Notes under the pieces: model-generated
Seen by the model: the letters and a program-made list of their open reading frames with translations, nothing else
Database searches by the model: none
Told to the model about the DNA's origin: nothing
DNA from: Streptomyces sp. VRA16 Mangrove soil
GTDB taxonomy: Bacteria > Actinomycetota > Actinomycetes > Streptomycetales > Streptomycetaceae
Length of the DNA stretch: 64,000 nucleotides
Direction: 5' to 3'
Assembly: GCF_017377775.1 (NCBI RefSeq)
Contig: NZ_JAFVLN010000002.1
Location: 496,001 to 560,000 of the forward strand
Shown: piece after piece, positions 33,916 to 41,828 of the stretch
How the letters are laid out: every line of letters starts with the position of its first letter
How positions within the stretch are numbered: position 1 is the stretch's first letter
Translations under genes and position numbers: made by a program

Positions 33916-35238
33916 ATGCTTGCACCGCTTCCGCCCGGCCCTGCCGCGCACGGGGCCGGCCTGCGGCCGTCCCGTCGCAATCTGCTGCGCACCGCCGCGG
34001 TCGCCAGCCTGGCCACGGCCGTGCCCACGGTTCTGGGTACGGAACTCGCTGCCGCCGACACCGGCCCCGTCGGCCCCCTGCGCCTGCCCGAGGCGACCTC
34101 CCGGATCACACCGCTGGACCTGCACGTCCCGGAGGCCCTGCTGAAGGACCTGCGCCAGCGGCTGGCCCACGTCCGGCTGCCGGAGCGGGAGACCGTCACC
34201 GACAACTCCCAGGGCGTCCAGCTCGACAAACTGACCAGCCTGCTCCACTACTGGCGCACCCGGTACGACTGGCGCCGCTTCGAGCGGCAGATCAACTCCC
34301 TCGGCCAGTACCGCACACGGATCGACGGCCTGGGTATCCACTTCCTGCACGTCCGCTCCCGGCACGCGAACGCCACGCCCCTCATCCTCACCCACGGCTG
34401 GCCGGGCTCCTTCGTGGAGTTCGTGAAGGCGATCGGTCCGCTGACCGACCCCACGGCCCACGGCGGCACCGCCCAGGACGCCTTCCACGTGGTCGTCCCC
34501 TCGGTGCCCGGCTTCGGCTTCTCGGACCGGCCCGACGCCACCGGCTGGACCACGCCCCGCATCGCGGCGGCCTGGGCGACCCTGATGGAACGGCTCGGGT
34601 ACACCCGCTACATCGCCCAGGGCGGCGACTGGGGCGGCGGCATCACCACCCAGCTCGGCAAGCTGCGCCCCAAGGGCCTGCTGGGAGTGGAGCTCAACTT
34701 CCCGGAGTACACGTTCAGTCCGCCGGTGACCGACACCGTCACCGCCGCCGAACAGGCTGCACTGGACCAGATCCAGACCTTCTCCGGCCAGCTCTCCGGA
34801 TACTTCCAGGAGCAGTCGACCCGCCCGCAGACGATCGGCTACGCGCTCGCCGACTCCCCTTCCGGGCAGGCCGCCTGGATCTACGAGAAGCTCCTCGACT
34901 GGACGGACAACACCGGCCGGCCGGGCGGCGTCCTGTCGATGGACGACATGCTGGACAACATCACCCTGTACTGGCTGACCGACACGGCAGCCTCCTCCGC
35001 CCGCCTGTACTGGCAGAACTACGGGGCCTCCGCTCAACTCACCAAGCTGGACCTGCCGGTCGGACTGAGCGTGTTCCCGCACGAGTTGGTGCGGAGCCCC
35101 AGGATCTGGGCCGAGCGGGCCTACAGCGACCTGGTCTACTTCAACGACCAGATCCCTTACGGCGGCCACTTCGCGGCGTTCGAACAGCCCCAGCTGTTCG
35201 CCCAGGAGATCAGAAGGTTCGCCCAACTGGTGAAGTGA
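33916..35238 (+). CDS. Tat-exported epoxide hydrolase (copy B)
   Basis: A 440-residue paralogue of the enzyme at 31113-32447 with the same architecture. A twin-arginine signal (SRRNLLRTAAVASLATAV) is followed by the EHN domain (DLHVPEALLKDLRQRL), oxyanion HGWPGSF, nucleophile Asp in AQGGDWGGGI and catalytic His in GGHFAAFEQP. The two copies are largely identical in the catalytic half and differ in the signal region and the loop after FPEY (YTFSPPVTDT versus FMLTNTPLGD). GGAGAG lies 5 nt before the ATG. A strong hairpin follows the gene. Two exported epoxide hydrolases side by side suggest defence against an external epoxide or use of one as substrate. Confidence 0.92.
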   Translation: MLAPLPPGPAAHGAGLRPSRRNLLRTAAVASLATAVPTVLGTELAAADTGPVGPLRLPEATSRITPLDLHVPEALLKDLRQRLAHVRLPERETVTDNSQGVQLDKLTSLLHYWRTRYDWRRFERQINSLGQYRTRIDGLGIHFLHVRSRHANATPLILTHGWPGSFVEFVKAIGPLTDPTAHGGTAQDAFHVVVPSVPGFGFSDRPDATGWTTPRIAAAWATLMERLGYTRYIAQGGDWGGGITTQLGKLRPKGLLGVELNFPEYTFSPPVTDTVTAAEQAALDQIQTFSGQLSGYFQEQSTRPQTIGYALADSPSGQAAWIYEKLLDWTDNTGRPGGVLSMDDMLDNITLYWLTDTAASSARLYWQNYGASAQLTKLDLPVGLSVFPHELVRSPRIWAERAYSDLVYFNDQIPYGGHFAAFEQPQLFAQEIRRFAQLVK

Positions 35239-35297
35239 GCCGGGCGGCGAGGGCGGCCACCTCCATCGGTTCGTGGTGGCCGTGCCGGGAGGGAACG

Positions 35298-35342
35298 TGG
35301 GGGTGCGTGGAGCCGTACGCGAACAGGCTCCACGCACCCCCA
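35298..35342 (+). terminator. Strong terminator hairpin after epoxide hydrolase B
   Basis: GGGGGTGCGTGGAGCC (35299-35314) and its perfect 16-bp complement (35326-35341), plus a closing T-A pair, surround an 11-nt loop and are followed by TACGTTTC. This is the most stable simple hairpin in the detoxification region. Confidence 0.75.
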
Positions 35343-35867
35343 TACGTTTCCCGGCTCCTCCTCGAGTGTCATCGTTTCCGCCGTGCGTCGACGGCGGGAA
35401 CGGCCCTGCGGAGGCGGCCGCACCACGCAGTGCCACCGGTCTTCCTCCAACCGGCCACCACTGCGCGGTACCGCCGTTCACCGGCGTCTCCCATGCTGGC
35501 GTGCGCCGGTCCCGGGCCGATCCGTCGTTTGACTGACGGCACGGAAAGGCGGGCGCTCCACCTCCGGACAGGAGGCAGGCCCGCACGCCGCCGATGGGCG
35601 AAATAGCCTGTTCGCGCCTCCCGTACAGAATGCGAACAAGGTGTGTGTAGCCTGGCGGCACACCGGGGGCTCAAGCTGTTCTCCCTCTGCGTGTGCCTCG
35701 GTTCCCGGCGCACACCTCGCTTCCCGTGGACGACGCGGTCCACACAGCACTGCGGGAGATGAGACAGCGTCCTGCCCGGGGGCCGTGCGCCCCCGGGCGG
35801 GCCGGGCCCTCATGGCAGGACCCAGCCGCACGACCGGCGCGGTCCCCCCAGCAGGAGGAGGCGGCAC
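35343..35867. other. Long intergenic stretch before LAL regulator 1
   Basis: About 520 bp with no supported gene. Open frames on both strands lack start sites and family-like sequence. A TAGCCT box (35648-35653) and a purine-rich tract end near the LAL regulator start, so its promoter and leader probably lie here. No TGAC-NN-GTCA site is present. Confidence 0.4.
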
Positions 35868-38687
35868 GTGCGGACAGCGCATGCTCACAGACAGCCGATA
35901 GCCCCGGAGGAAGCGGCCCGTTCGCACTTCTCCGGCAGCGCGCTCATCGGCCGCGAGCGGGAACTGCGGACCCTCGACGTATTCCTGTCCCGGACCGCCC
36001 GCGCCGCCGAACTCCTCGTCGTCACCGGCGATCTCGGCACGGGACGGTCCGCGCTGCTGCGGGAGACCGCGCACGCTGCGCGCCGCGAGGGGTTCGTGGT
36101 GCTGGAGGCCAGGGGACGCAGGGCCGAGTCCGGCCTGCGGGGCGCCGGACTCACCCTGGTCCTCTCGCAGTTGGAGGCGACCGCGACACAGCCGCACGTC
36201 CCGGCCGGCCTGAACGAGTACGTGGACCGGCTGACCCACACGCCGAACGCCGAGGATTTCGCGGGCTTCACGCACTGGGCAGCACTCACGGCACTCACCA
36301 CCGTGTGCGCCAACATCGAGGCCCCCTTGCTGCTGGTCCTCGACGACGGCCAGTGGTTCGACACCGAGTCCCTGCGGGCGCTGGTGGCCGCCGTACGACG
36401 CTTGCCCCGGCGCCGGATCGGTCTGCTGATCGCGACCACCCCGGACGACTCGCGCCTCACGGAACCGCCGCGGCTGGCGACCGGCCCGCTCGACGCCGAC
36501 GCCTCCGGCCGGCTGCTGCGGCGGTGTCACCCGTTCCTGTCGGCGCCGCTCTTCGACAGGGTGCTGCGCGAAGCAGCGGGCAACCCCGCCGGGATCACCC
36601 AGATCGCCCGCGCCCTCAGCGCGCCGGACGCGTCGCCCGCCGCGCTGCTCGCTCCCCGGCTGCCGCTCGGCGATCGGCTCCAGGAGGCCGTCGCCGCGAG
36701 GCTGCGCGGCCTGGATCCGGCGGCACACACCTTCCTGCTTCTGGCCGTGCACGCGGGTACGGACCGGATGGACGCCCTCCGCGACGTGGCCCGCGCGGCC
36801 GGGATCCCCGCCGACGCACCGGCGGCGGCCGAGGCCGCCGGCCTGGTCACCGTCCAGGACGGGCGGCTGAGCTTCCGGCACCCGCTCATGCCGTCGGCGG
36901 TGCACTGGACCTCCTCCTTCACGCAGCGCCGCCGGGTGCACCTGGCCCTGGGCGCGTCGCGCACCGGTGACCCCTACCGCCGGGCGCTGCACCGCGCGGC
37001 CGTCTCCGCCCGTCCGGACGAGGCCACGGCCGCCGCGCTGGAGGAGGGCGTCACCGACGATCTTCCGCAGGCCGTCGCCGTCCTGGAGACGGCCGCCGAT
37101 CTCAGTCCCGCCCGGAAGGACCGGATCAGACGGCTCATCAAGGCGGCGGACGCGGCGTCGGTGCGGGCCGAGACAGATGCGCTCCGCGCCCTCGTCCGGC
37201 GGATCGGCGCCCTCCCGACGGAGCCGCACGAGGCGGCATCCGCCGCGGCGCTGGAGGCGCGCCTCGCCTGCCTGGAGGACAGTGTGCCCGGCCACGCCCT
37301 GTCCCTGCTCACCAAGTCGTTCTCGCCTCTCCACTCCCAGTGGCCGCCGGCCTTCCTGCCCCTGCCGACGGTTCTCTACGGGGCCCTGGCCGAACCGGCC
37401 TGGAGCCGCAGGGTGGAGCCGCTGCTCTCGGCCGTGCTGCACGCCGACCCGGCGCGCCGACAGTCGGCCGGCCTCGTGGCCGCCCTGTGCTGGGCCGACC
37501 GCGCTGTGTACGCGCCGGCGGGACGCGTACTGCTGGACGAGGCGACGCGCCGCGCCGCGGGTGCCCTGTCACGGGAAGGCGGCCTCCCGGCACCGTCGGG
37601 GCAGACGGCCGACTCCGCCAGGGACGGTGCGCTGGTCGCGACAGCGGTCGCGCTCGACGATCCGGCCGCCGCCAGGGCGATCGGCCCCCCCGCGCTGCGC
37701 CACGCGCTGGCCCGCGGACACCACGGCACGGCCCTCGCGGTGGCGACGCAGCTCCAGATCGCGTATCTGCACCTCGGTGACCGGACCGCGGTCCTCGACC
37801 TCGCCGAGGGGAGCCGGCAGTGGGCCGCAACCCCCGAGAAGTCCTATTCCAGGATGATGCTCGACGCCGGTGTCGCCCAGGTCCGGGCATGGGAGGGCGA
37901 CGACGACCGCCACCGGCGGCTGACCGACGGCATCCTCTCCTACGCTCTGCCCCGCCGGCTGAACCTGCTGGCCGCGCGCGCCCGATGGGCACGGGGGCTG
38001 ATGGCGCTGGCCCACGGCCGGCCGGAGGAGGCGTACGAGCAGTTGCGCCTGCTGTGGCACGACGGCGGCGACTGCGCCCACCCCTTCGTCGCGCGCTGGG
38101 CCCTGGGCGACCTGGTCGCCGCGGCGGTCGCCGCCGGCCAGGGCGACGAGGTCCGGCCGTACGTCGAACGGGCACACCGGTTCGACGAACGGTCACCGTG
38201 CGAGCCGCTGCGGCAACTGGTGGCGCGGTCGCAGGCGCTGCTGTGCGAGACCGCCGAGGCCGGCGCCTCTTTCGCCGAGGCACTCACGGGAGGCGAGGAG
38301 CTGAGGTTCGAGCGGGCGCGGACACGTCTGGCGTTCGGCGAGTGGCTGCGGCGTCAGCGGCACGTCTCGGCGGCGCGGGAGCAACTCCAGCAGGCCCGCG
38401 ACCTGTTCGGCGCCCTCGGGGCGGACATCTGGTACCGGCGCGCGGCGTCCGAGCTCCTCGCCGCGGGAGACGCCGCGCCCAGCGCGAACGTGGTGTGGGC
38501 GCAGCGGTTCGGGTTGACCCCGCGCGAGACCCAGGTGGCCGAGCTGGCGGCGGCCGGCCTCACGAACCAGAAGATCGGCTGGCAGCTCGGCCTCACTCCG
38601 CGCACGGTGGCCAGCCATCTCTCCCAGGTCTTCGTCAAGACGGGGGCCAGCTCGCGCAAGCAACTGCCGCCCCTGCTGCGGAGGTAG
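35868..38687 (+). CDS. LAL-type LuxR regulator 1 with altered Walker A
   Basis: A 939-residue large ATP-binding LuxR-family regulator. The N-terminal AAA-like domain has GRERELRTLDVFLS, a Walker A that reads TGDLGTGRSALL and a Walker B-like LLLVLDDGQWFD. A long TPR-like helical middle follows, then a C-terminal LuxR HTH (LTPRETQVAELAAAGLTNQK with recognition helix TPRTVASHLSQVF). The usual Walker A lysine (GxxxxGK[ST]) is replaced by arginine, which may abolish or change ATP hydrolysis. The GTG at 35868 has AGGAGG 6 nt upstream. It may control the adjacent SDR or epoxide hydrolase genes; this is inferred. Confidence 0.9.
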   Translation: MRTAHAHRQPIAPEEAARSHFSGSALIGRERELRTLDVFLSRTARAAELLVVTGDLGTGRSALLRETAHAARREGFVVLEARGRRAESGLRGAGLTLVLSQLEATATQPHVPAGLNEYVDRLTHTPNAEDFAGFTHWAALTALTTVCANIEAPLLLVLDDGQWFDTESLRALVAAVRRLPRRRIGLLIATTPDDSRLTEPPRLATGPLDADASGRLLRRCHPFLSAPLFDRVLREAAGNPAGITQIARALSAPDASPAALLAPRLPLGDRLQEAVAARLRGLDPAAHTFLLLAVHAGTDRMDALRDVARAAGIPADAPAAAEAAGLVTVQDGRLSFRHPLMPSAVHWTSSFTQRRRVHLALGASRTGDPYRRALHRAAVSARPDEATAAALEEGVTDDLPQAVAVLETAADLSPARKDRIRRLIKAADAASVRAETDALRALVRRIGALPTEPHEAASAAALEARLACLEDSVPGHALSLLTKSFSPLHSQWPPAFLPLPTVLYGALAEPAWSRRVEPLLSAVLHADPARRQSAGLVAALCWADRAVYAPAGRVLLDEATRRAAGALSREGGLPAPSGQTADSARDGALVATAVALDDPAAARAIGPPALRHALARGHHGTALAVATQLQIAYLHLGDRTAVLDLAEGSRQWAATPEKSYSRMMLDAGVAQVRAWEGDDDRHRRLTDGILSYALPRRLNLLAARARWARGLMALAHGRPEEAYEQLRLLWHDGGDCAHPFVARWALGDLVAAAVAAGQGDEVRPYVERAHRFDERSPCEPLRQLVARSQALLCETAEAGASFAEALTGGEELRFERARTRLAFGEWLRRQRHVSAAREQLQQARDLFGALGADIWYRRAASELLAAGDAAPSANVVWAQRFGLTPRETQVAELAAAGLTNQKIGWQLGLTPRTVASHLSQVFVKTGASSRKQLPPLLRR

Positions 38688-38766
38688 AACGCCGGTCGTC
38701 CGCCGCGGAGTGGGCGCGTGTCGAGCCACGTCGAACGTCCTGCTGCGAGGTGGCCGACGACACCGC

Positions 38767-38847
38767 ATAGATGACACCTCGTAGAGGGCACCACATAGAT
38801 GACATCTCATCTATATAGTTGACGCGTCACCTACTCGGCTCTATGGT
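38767..38847 (+). promoter_or_regulatory. Promoter and operator copy 4, SDR/MFS genes
   Basis: TTGACG (38819-38824) and TATGGT (38842-38847) are 17 bp apart. Operator GTTGACGCGTCAC (38818-38830), core TGACGCGTCA, contains the -35 box. Upstream, ATAGATGACA occurs twice (38767 and 38795), and ATAGATGA-CATC-TCATCTAT (38795-38814) is an extra dyad. This control region is therefore denser in sites than the others. Confidence 0.7.
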
Positions 38848-38919
38848 GATTGAACGTTGAACGGAACGGATGGCGGGTCAGCGGACTCCGCCACCTCCGC
38901 GAGCACTCAGGAGCACACC

Positions 38920-39669
38920 ATGGGACAGCTGGACGGCAAGACGGCAGTGGTCACCGGCGGCACCAGCGGAATCGGACTGGCCGCGGCCCGGCGCTTCGCC
39001 CAGGAAGGCGCGCACGTCTACATCACCGGACGCCGCAAGGAGGCCCTGGACCGGGCCGCCGAGCAGATCGGGGCCAACGTCACCCCCGTACAGGCCGACA
39101 GCGCCGACCTGGACAGCCTCGACCGGCTCTACGCCACCATCGCCCAGGCCGGACACTCCGTCGACGTCCTCTTCGCCAATGCCGGCGGCGGCGAGTTCGC
39201 CACCCTGGAGAACGTCACCGAGGAACACTTCGACACCACCTTCAACACCAACGTCAAGGGCACCCTCTTCACGGTCCAGAAGGCCCTCCCGCACCTCACC
39301 GACCACGCCTCCATCATCCTGACCGGCTCCACCGCCGCGAGCGTCGGCAACGAGGCCTTCGGCGTCTACGGCGCCTCCAAGGCCGCCATCCGCGCCCTCT
39401 CGCGCACCTGGGCCAACGAACTGCGCTCCCGCAACATCCGCGTCAACACCATCGCCCCCGGACCCATCCACACCCCCGGCATCGACGGCCTCGCCCCCGA
39501 CGACGAGCAAGCCGCGCAGCTGCGCGACACCCTCGCCGCCACCGTCCCCCTCGGCCGCATGGGACGCCCCGAAGAAGTCGCCGACCTCGCCCTCTTCCTC
39601 GCCACCCCCCAGTCCAGCTTCATCACCGGCACCGAGATCTTCATCGACGGCGGCGCCAACCAGATCTGA
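38920..39669 (+). CDS. Short-chain dehydrogenase/reductase
   Basis: A 249-residue classical SDR. The NAD(P) motif is TGGTSGIG (residues about 13-20), NAGGG follows strand 4, and the catalytic set is Ser in LTGSTAAS, Tyr/Lys in YGASKAA and the Asn in TNVKGTLF. The ITGRR segment after strand 2 suggests NADP preference. The ATG at 38920 has AGGAG about 6 nt upstream. It lies under operator copy 4 and 134 bp upstream of the MFS exporter gene, probably one transcript. Likely role: reduction of reactive carbonyls. Confidence 0.94.
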   Translation: MGQLDGKTAVVTGGTSGIGLAAARRFAQEGAHVYITGRRKEALDRAAEQIGANVTPVQADSADLDSLDRLYATIAQAGHSVDVLFANAGGGEFATLENVTEEHFDTTFNTNVKGTLFTVQKALPHLTDHASIILTGSTAASVGNEAFGVYGASKAAIRALSRTWANELRSRNIRVNTIAPGPIHTPGIDGLAPDDEQAAQLRDTLAATVPLGRMGRPEEVADLALFLATPQSSFITGTEIFIDGGANQI

Positions 39670-39803
39670 GACCCGCCCAACCGCAGCACACACGGCACGG
39701 GGCCGCGGCACTCCGCCGCGGCCCCCCGCCGGCTCTTCGGGCCATGCACGTGGCTCCTGATCCGGCCCCGGCGAGGGCCACACACCATCACACGAGGAGA
39801 GTC

Positions 39804-41012
39804 ATGAGCAGGCGTCCCACGCCGACCGTTCCAGCACCGCAGAGCGCGCCCGCGGCACGTGCGCGGCGCGGCCGGGGCGGCCGGCCGGCCGTGGCCTCCG
39901 TCGCCGCGGTGTCGTTCGTCCTGGTGCTCTCGGAGTTCCTGCCCGTCGGCCTGCTGCCCGCCATCGGCGACAGCCTCGACGTGAACACCGGCACCGCGGG
40001 ACTGCTCGTCGTCGTTCCCGGCCTGGCCGCGGCGGTCGCCGCGCCGCTCCTGACGATGGCGTCGGGCCGGCTCGACCGCCGGCACGTGCTGCTCGCCCTG
40101 GCCGCCCTGATCACGGTCTCCGACGTCCTGGCCGCGCTGGCGCCCGACATAGTGGTCATGATCGCGGCACGCCTGCTCCTGGGCCTCGGTGTCGGCGGCT
40201 TCTGGGCCATGGGGGCCGGAGTCGGCAGCCGGCTCGTGCCCTCCGCCGACGCGGACCGGGCGGCCTCGCTCATCACAGCGGGCATCTCGGCGGGGACCGT
40301 CATCAGTCTCCCGCTCGGCGCCTTCGTGGGTCACCTCGCCGGATGGCGCACCGTCTTCGTCATCGCCGCCGTCGCGGCGGCTCTCGCCCTGCTGTTCCTC
40401 ACCCTCGTCCTGCCCGCCCTGCGGCCCACCGGGGCGGTGCGCCCGGCCACGCTCGGCAACGCCCTGCGGACGCCAGCCGTCTCGCTCGCCCTGCTGACCA
40501 CCGCCCTCGTCTTCTTCGGGCACTTCACCGCGTACACCTTCATCACCCCCTACCTCCAGCAGCACGCCCACTTCGGGCCCGACGCCGTCACCGCCGTACT
40601 GCTGGGCTACGGACTGGCCGGGCTGGCGGGCAACTTCTTCGTCGGTCTCGTCGTCGGCCGTTCCCCGCACGTCATCGCGGTCGGCACCACCCTCGTCCTC
40701 GCCACCGCGGTCCTGCTGCTCACCGTCACGGGTTCGGCGGCCGCCGTCGTCGCCCTCGTCCTCGTGTGGGGTGCGTCCTTCGGTGCCGTCCCCCTGATCG
40801 CCCAGGCACGGGTGATGCGGCTGTACCCGCAGGCCACGGACGCCGCTCTGGCACTGCTCGTCACCGCGTCACAGACCTTCCTCGCCGTCGGATCGTTCGT
40901 CGGCGGCCTGCTCACCGACCACCGGGGAACCGTCGCCGCCTTCACCGTCGGCGCGGTCGCGGTGCTGCTGAGTGCCCTGGTCCCGGCGGGCATCCGCAGG
41001 ACGGCCCGGTAG
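39804..41012 (+). CDS. MFS exporter (drug:H+ antiporter, DHA1 type)
   Basis: A 402-residue, 12-segment major facilitator. The hallmark SEFLPVGLLPAIGDSL in helix 1 and the loop MASGRLDRRHVLLALA match the AraJ/CmlR-like drug efflux group. GAGGAGA lies before the ATG. It follows the SDR gene and precedes marR, all on the plus strand. It probably exports a toxic compound or its product. The gene is typical in length and has no obvious defect. Confidence 0.92.
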   Translation: MSRRPTPTVPAPQSAPAARARRGRGGRPAVASVAAVSFVLVLSEFLPVGLLPAIGDSLDVNTGTAGLLVVVPGLAAAVAAPLLTMASGRLDRRHVLLALAALITVSDVLAALAPDIVVMIAARLLLGLGVGGFWAMGAGVGSRLVPSADADRAASLITAGISAGTVISLPLGAFVGHLAGWRTVFVIAAVAAALALLFLTLVLPALRPTGAVRPATLGNALRTPAVSLALLTTALVFFGHFTAYTFITPYLQQHAHFGPDAVTAVLLGYGLAGLAGNFFVGLVVGRSPHVIAVGTTLVLATAVLLLTVTGSAAAVVALVLVWGASFGAVPLIAQARVMRLYPQATDAALALLVTASQTFLAVGSFVGGLLTDHRGTVAAFTVGAVAVLLSALVPAGIRRTAR

Positions 41013-41064
41013 CGGAACACCCCGGGCACACGTGCTGCGCGGCAACGGACCCACGAACACATAT

Positions 41065-41077
41065 GTGACGCATCAAC
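41065..41077 (+). promoter_or_regulatory. Operator copy 5, just before marR
   Basis: GTGACGCATCAAC, the same motif in reverse orientation, with core TGACGCATCA. It ends only 5 nt before the GGAGGGG ribosome binding site of marR (ATG at 41091) and overlaps CACATATGTG at 41058-41067. This position fits autoregulation by the marR product. Confidence 0.65.
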
Positions 41078-41090
41078 TAATGGAGGGGCC

Positions 41091-41567
41091 ATGACCGCCG
41101 AAATGCCCCGCTGGCTCACCGGAACGGAAGAGCGGGCGTGGCGGGGGATGCTGGGCGTGTTCGAACTCCTGGTCACACGGACCGGACGCCCCCTGCAGAG
41201 CCGGTTCGGCCTGTCGGCCGCCGACTACGCGGTGCTGGCCGAACTGACACGGGCGCCCGGCCTCCGACTGCGCGTCGTGGAGCTGGCCGAGGAGCTCGGC
41301 TGGGAGAAGAGCCGGGTCTCCCACCATCTGGCGCGCATGGCACGACGGGGCCTGGTGGACCGCGAAGGCTGCTCGTCCGACCGACGCGGAGTGCACGTCC
41401 GGGTGACACAGGCCGGTTGCGCGGCGATCGAGGCCGCCGCACCGCATCATGTCGACGACGTGCGCCGGCTCTTCCTCGACCACCTCACGCCCCACCAGGT
41501 CGCCCTGCTGGCCGAGATCACCGACGTGCTGCGCGAGGGACCCGCGCGACGCCCCGCCCCCTCGTGA
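41091..41567 (+). CDS. MarR-family regulator 1
   Basis: A 158-residue winged-helix regulator. Its body includes LQSRFGLSAADYAVLAELTR, the recognition region ELGWEKSRVSHHLARMARRG and the wing DRRGVHVRVTQAG. MarR proteins bind palindromes as dimers and release when phenolic or other lipophilic ligands bind. A TGAC-NN-GTCA site lies directly before its start, and six more precede neighbouring detoxification genes, so it is the prime candidate for the regional repressor. A close relative is at 47276-47734. GGAGGGG precedes the ATG. Confidence 0.93.
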   Translation: MTAEMPRWLTGTEERAWRGMLGVFELLVTRTGRPLQSRFGLSAADYAVLAELTRAPGLRLRVVELAEELGWEKSRVSHHLARMARRGLVDREGCSSDRRGVHVRVTQAGCAAIEAAAPHHVDDVRRLFLDHLTPHQVALLAEITDVLREGPARRPAPS

Positions 41568-41828
41568 CCCACCCCGCGTGACCGGCGCCGGGGCAGCTCG
41601 TCCATGACCTGCCCGAGCTGTCTGACCTGCCTGACGACCTATCCGACCTATCTTTCGATGCGCAGACAAACGACCTACATGGGCACAACTCCCGATCCGT
41701 ACGTTGAACATGACCCCCTTGCCCGTACCCGTGCGGTCGGCATTCCGGCGCCCGCGGCGTCGGGACCCGTGCGTTGTCCCCGGAGCAGCGGCAGGAGGGG
41801 CCAGGTTCGCACGCACCGGAGGTCGCCC
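41568..41828 (+). other. Intergenic before LAL regulator 2, GACCT repeats
   Basis: No supported gene. GACCT occurs at 41606, 41624, 41636, 41645 and 41672, partly as GACCTATC direct repeats 9 bp apart. This may be a binding array for a regulator of the LAL gene. Confidence 0.4.

Noticed and set aside
35478..37442. A 654-residue open frame on the minus strand
   Set aside because: It overlaps LAL regulator 1 on the opposite strand and has shadow composition without domains or a ribosome binding site.
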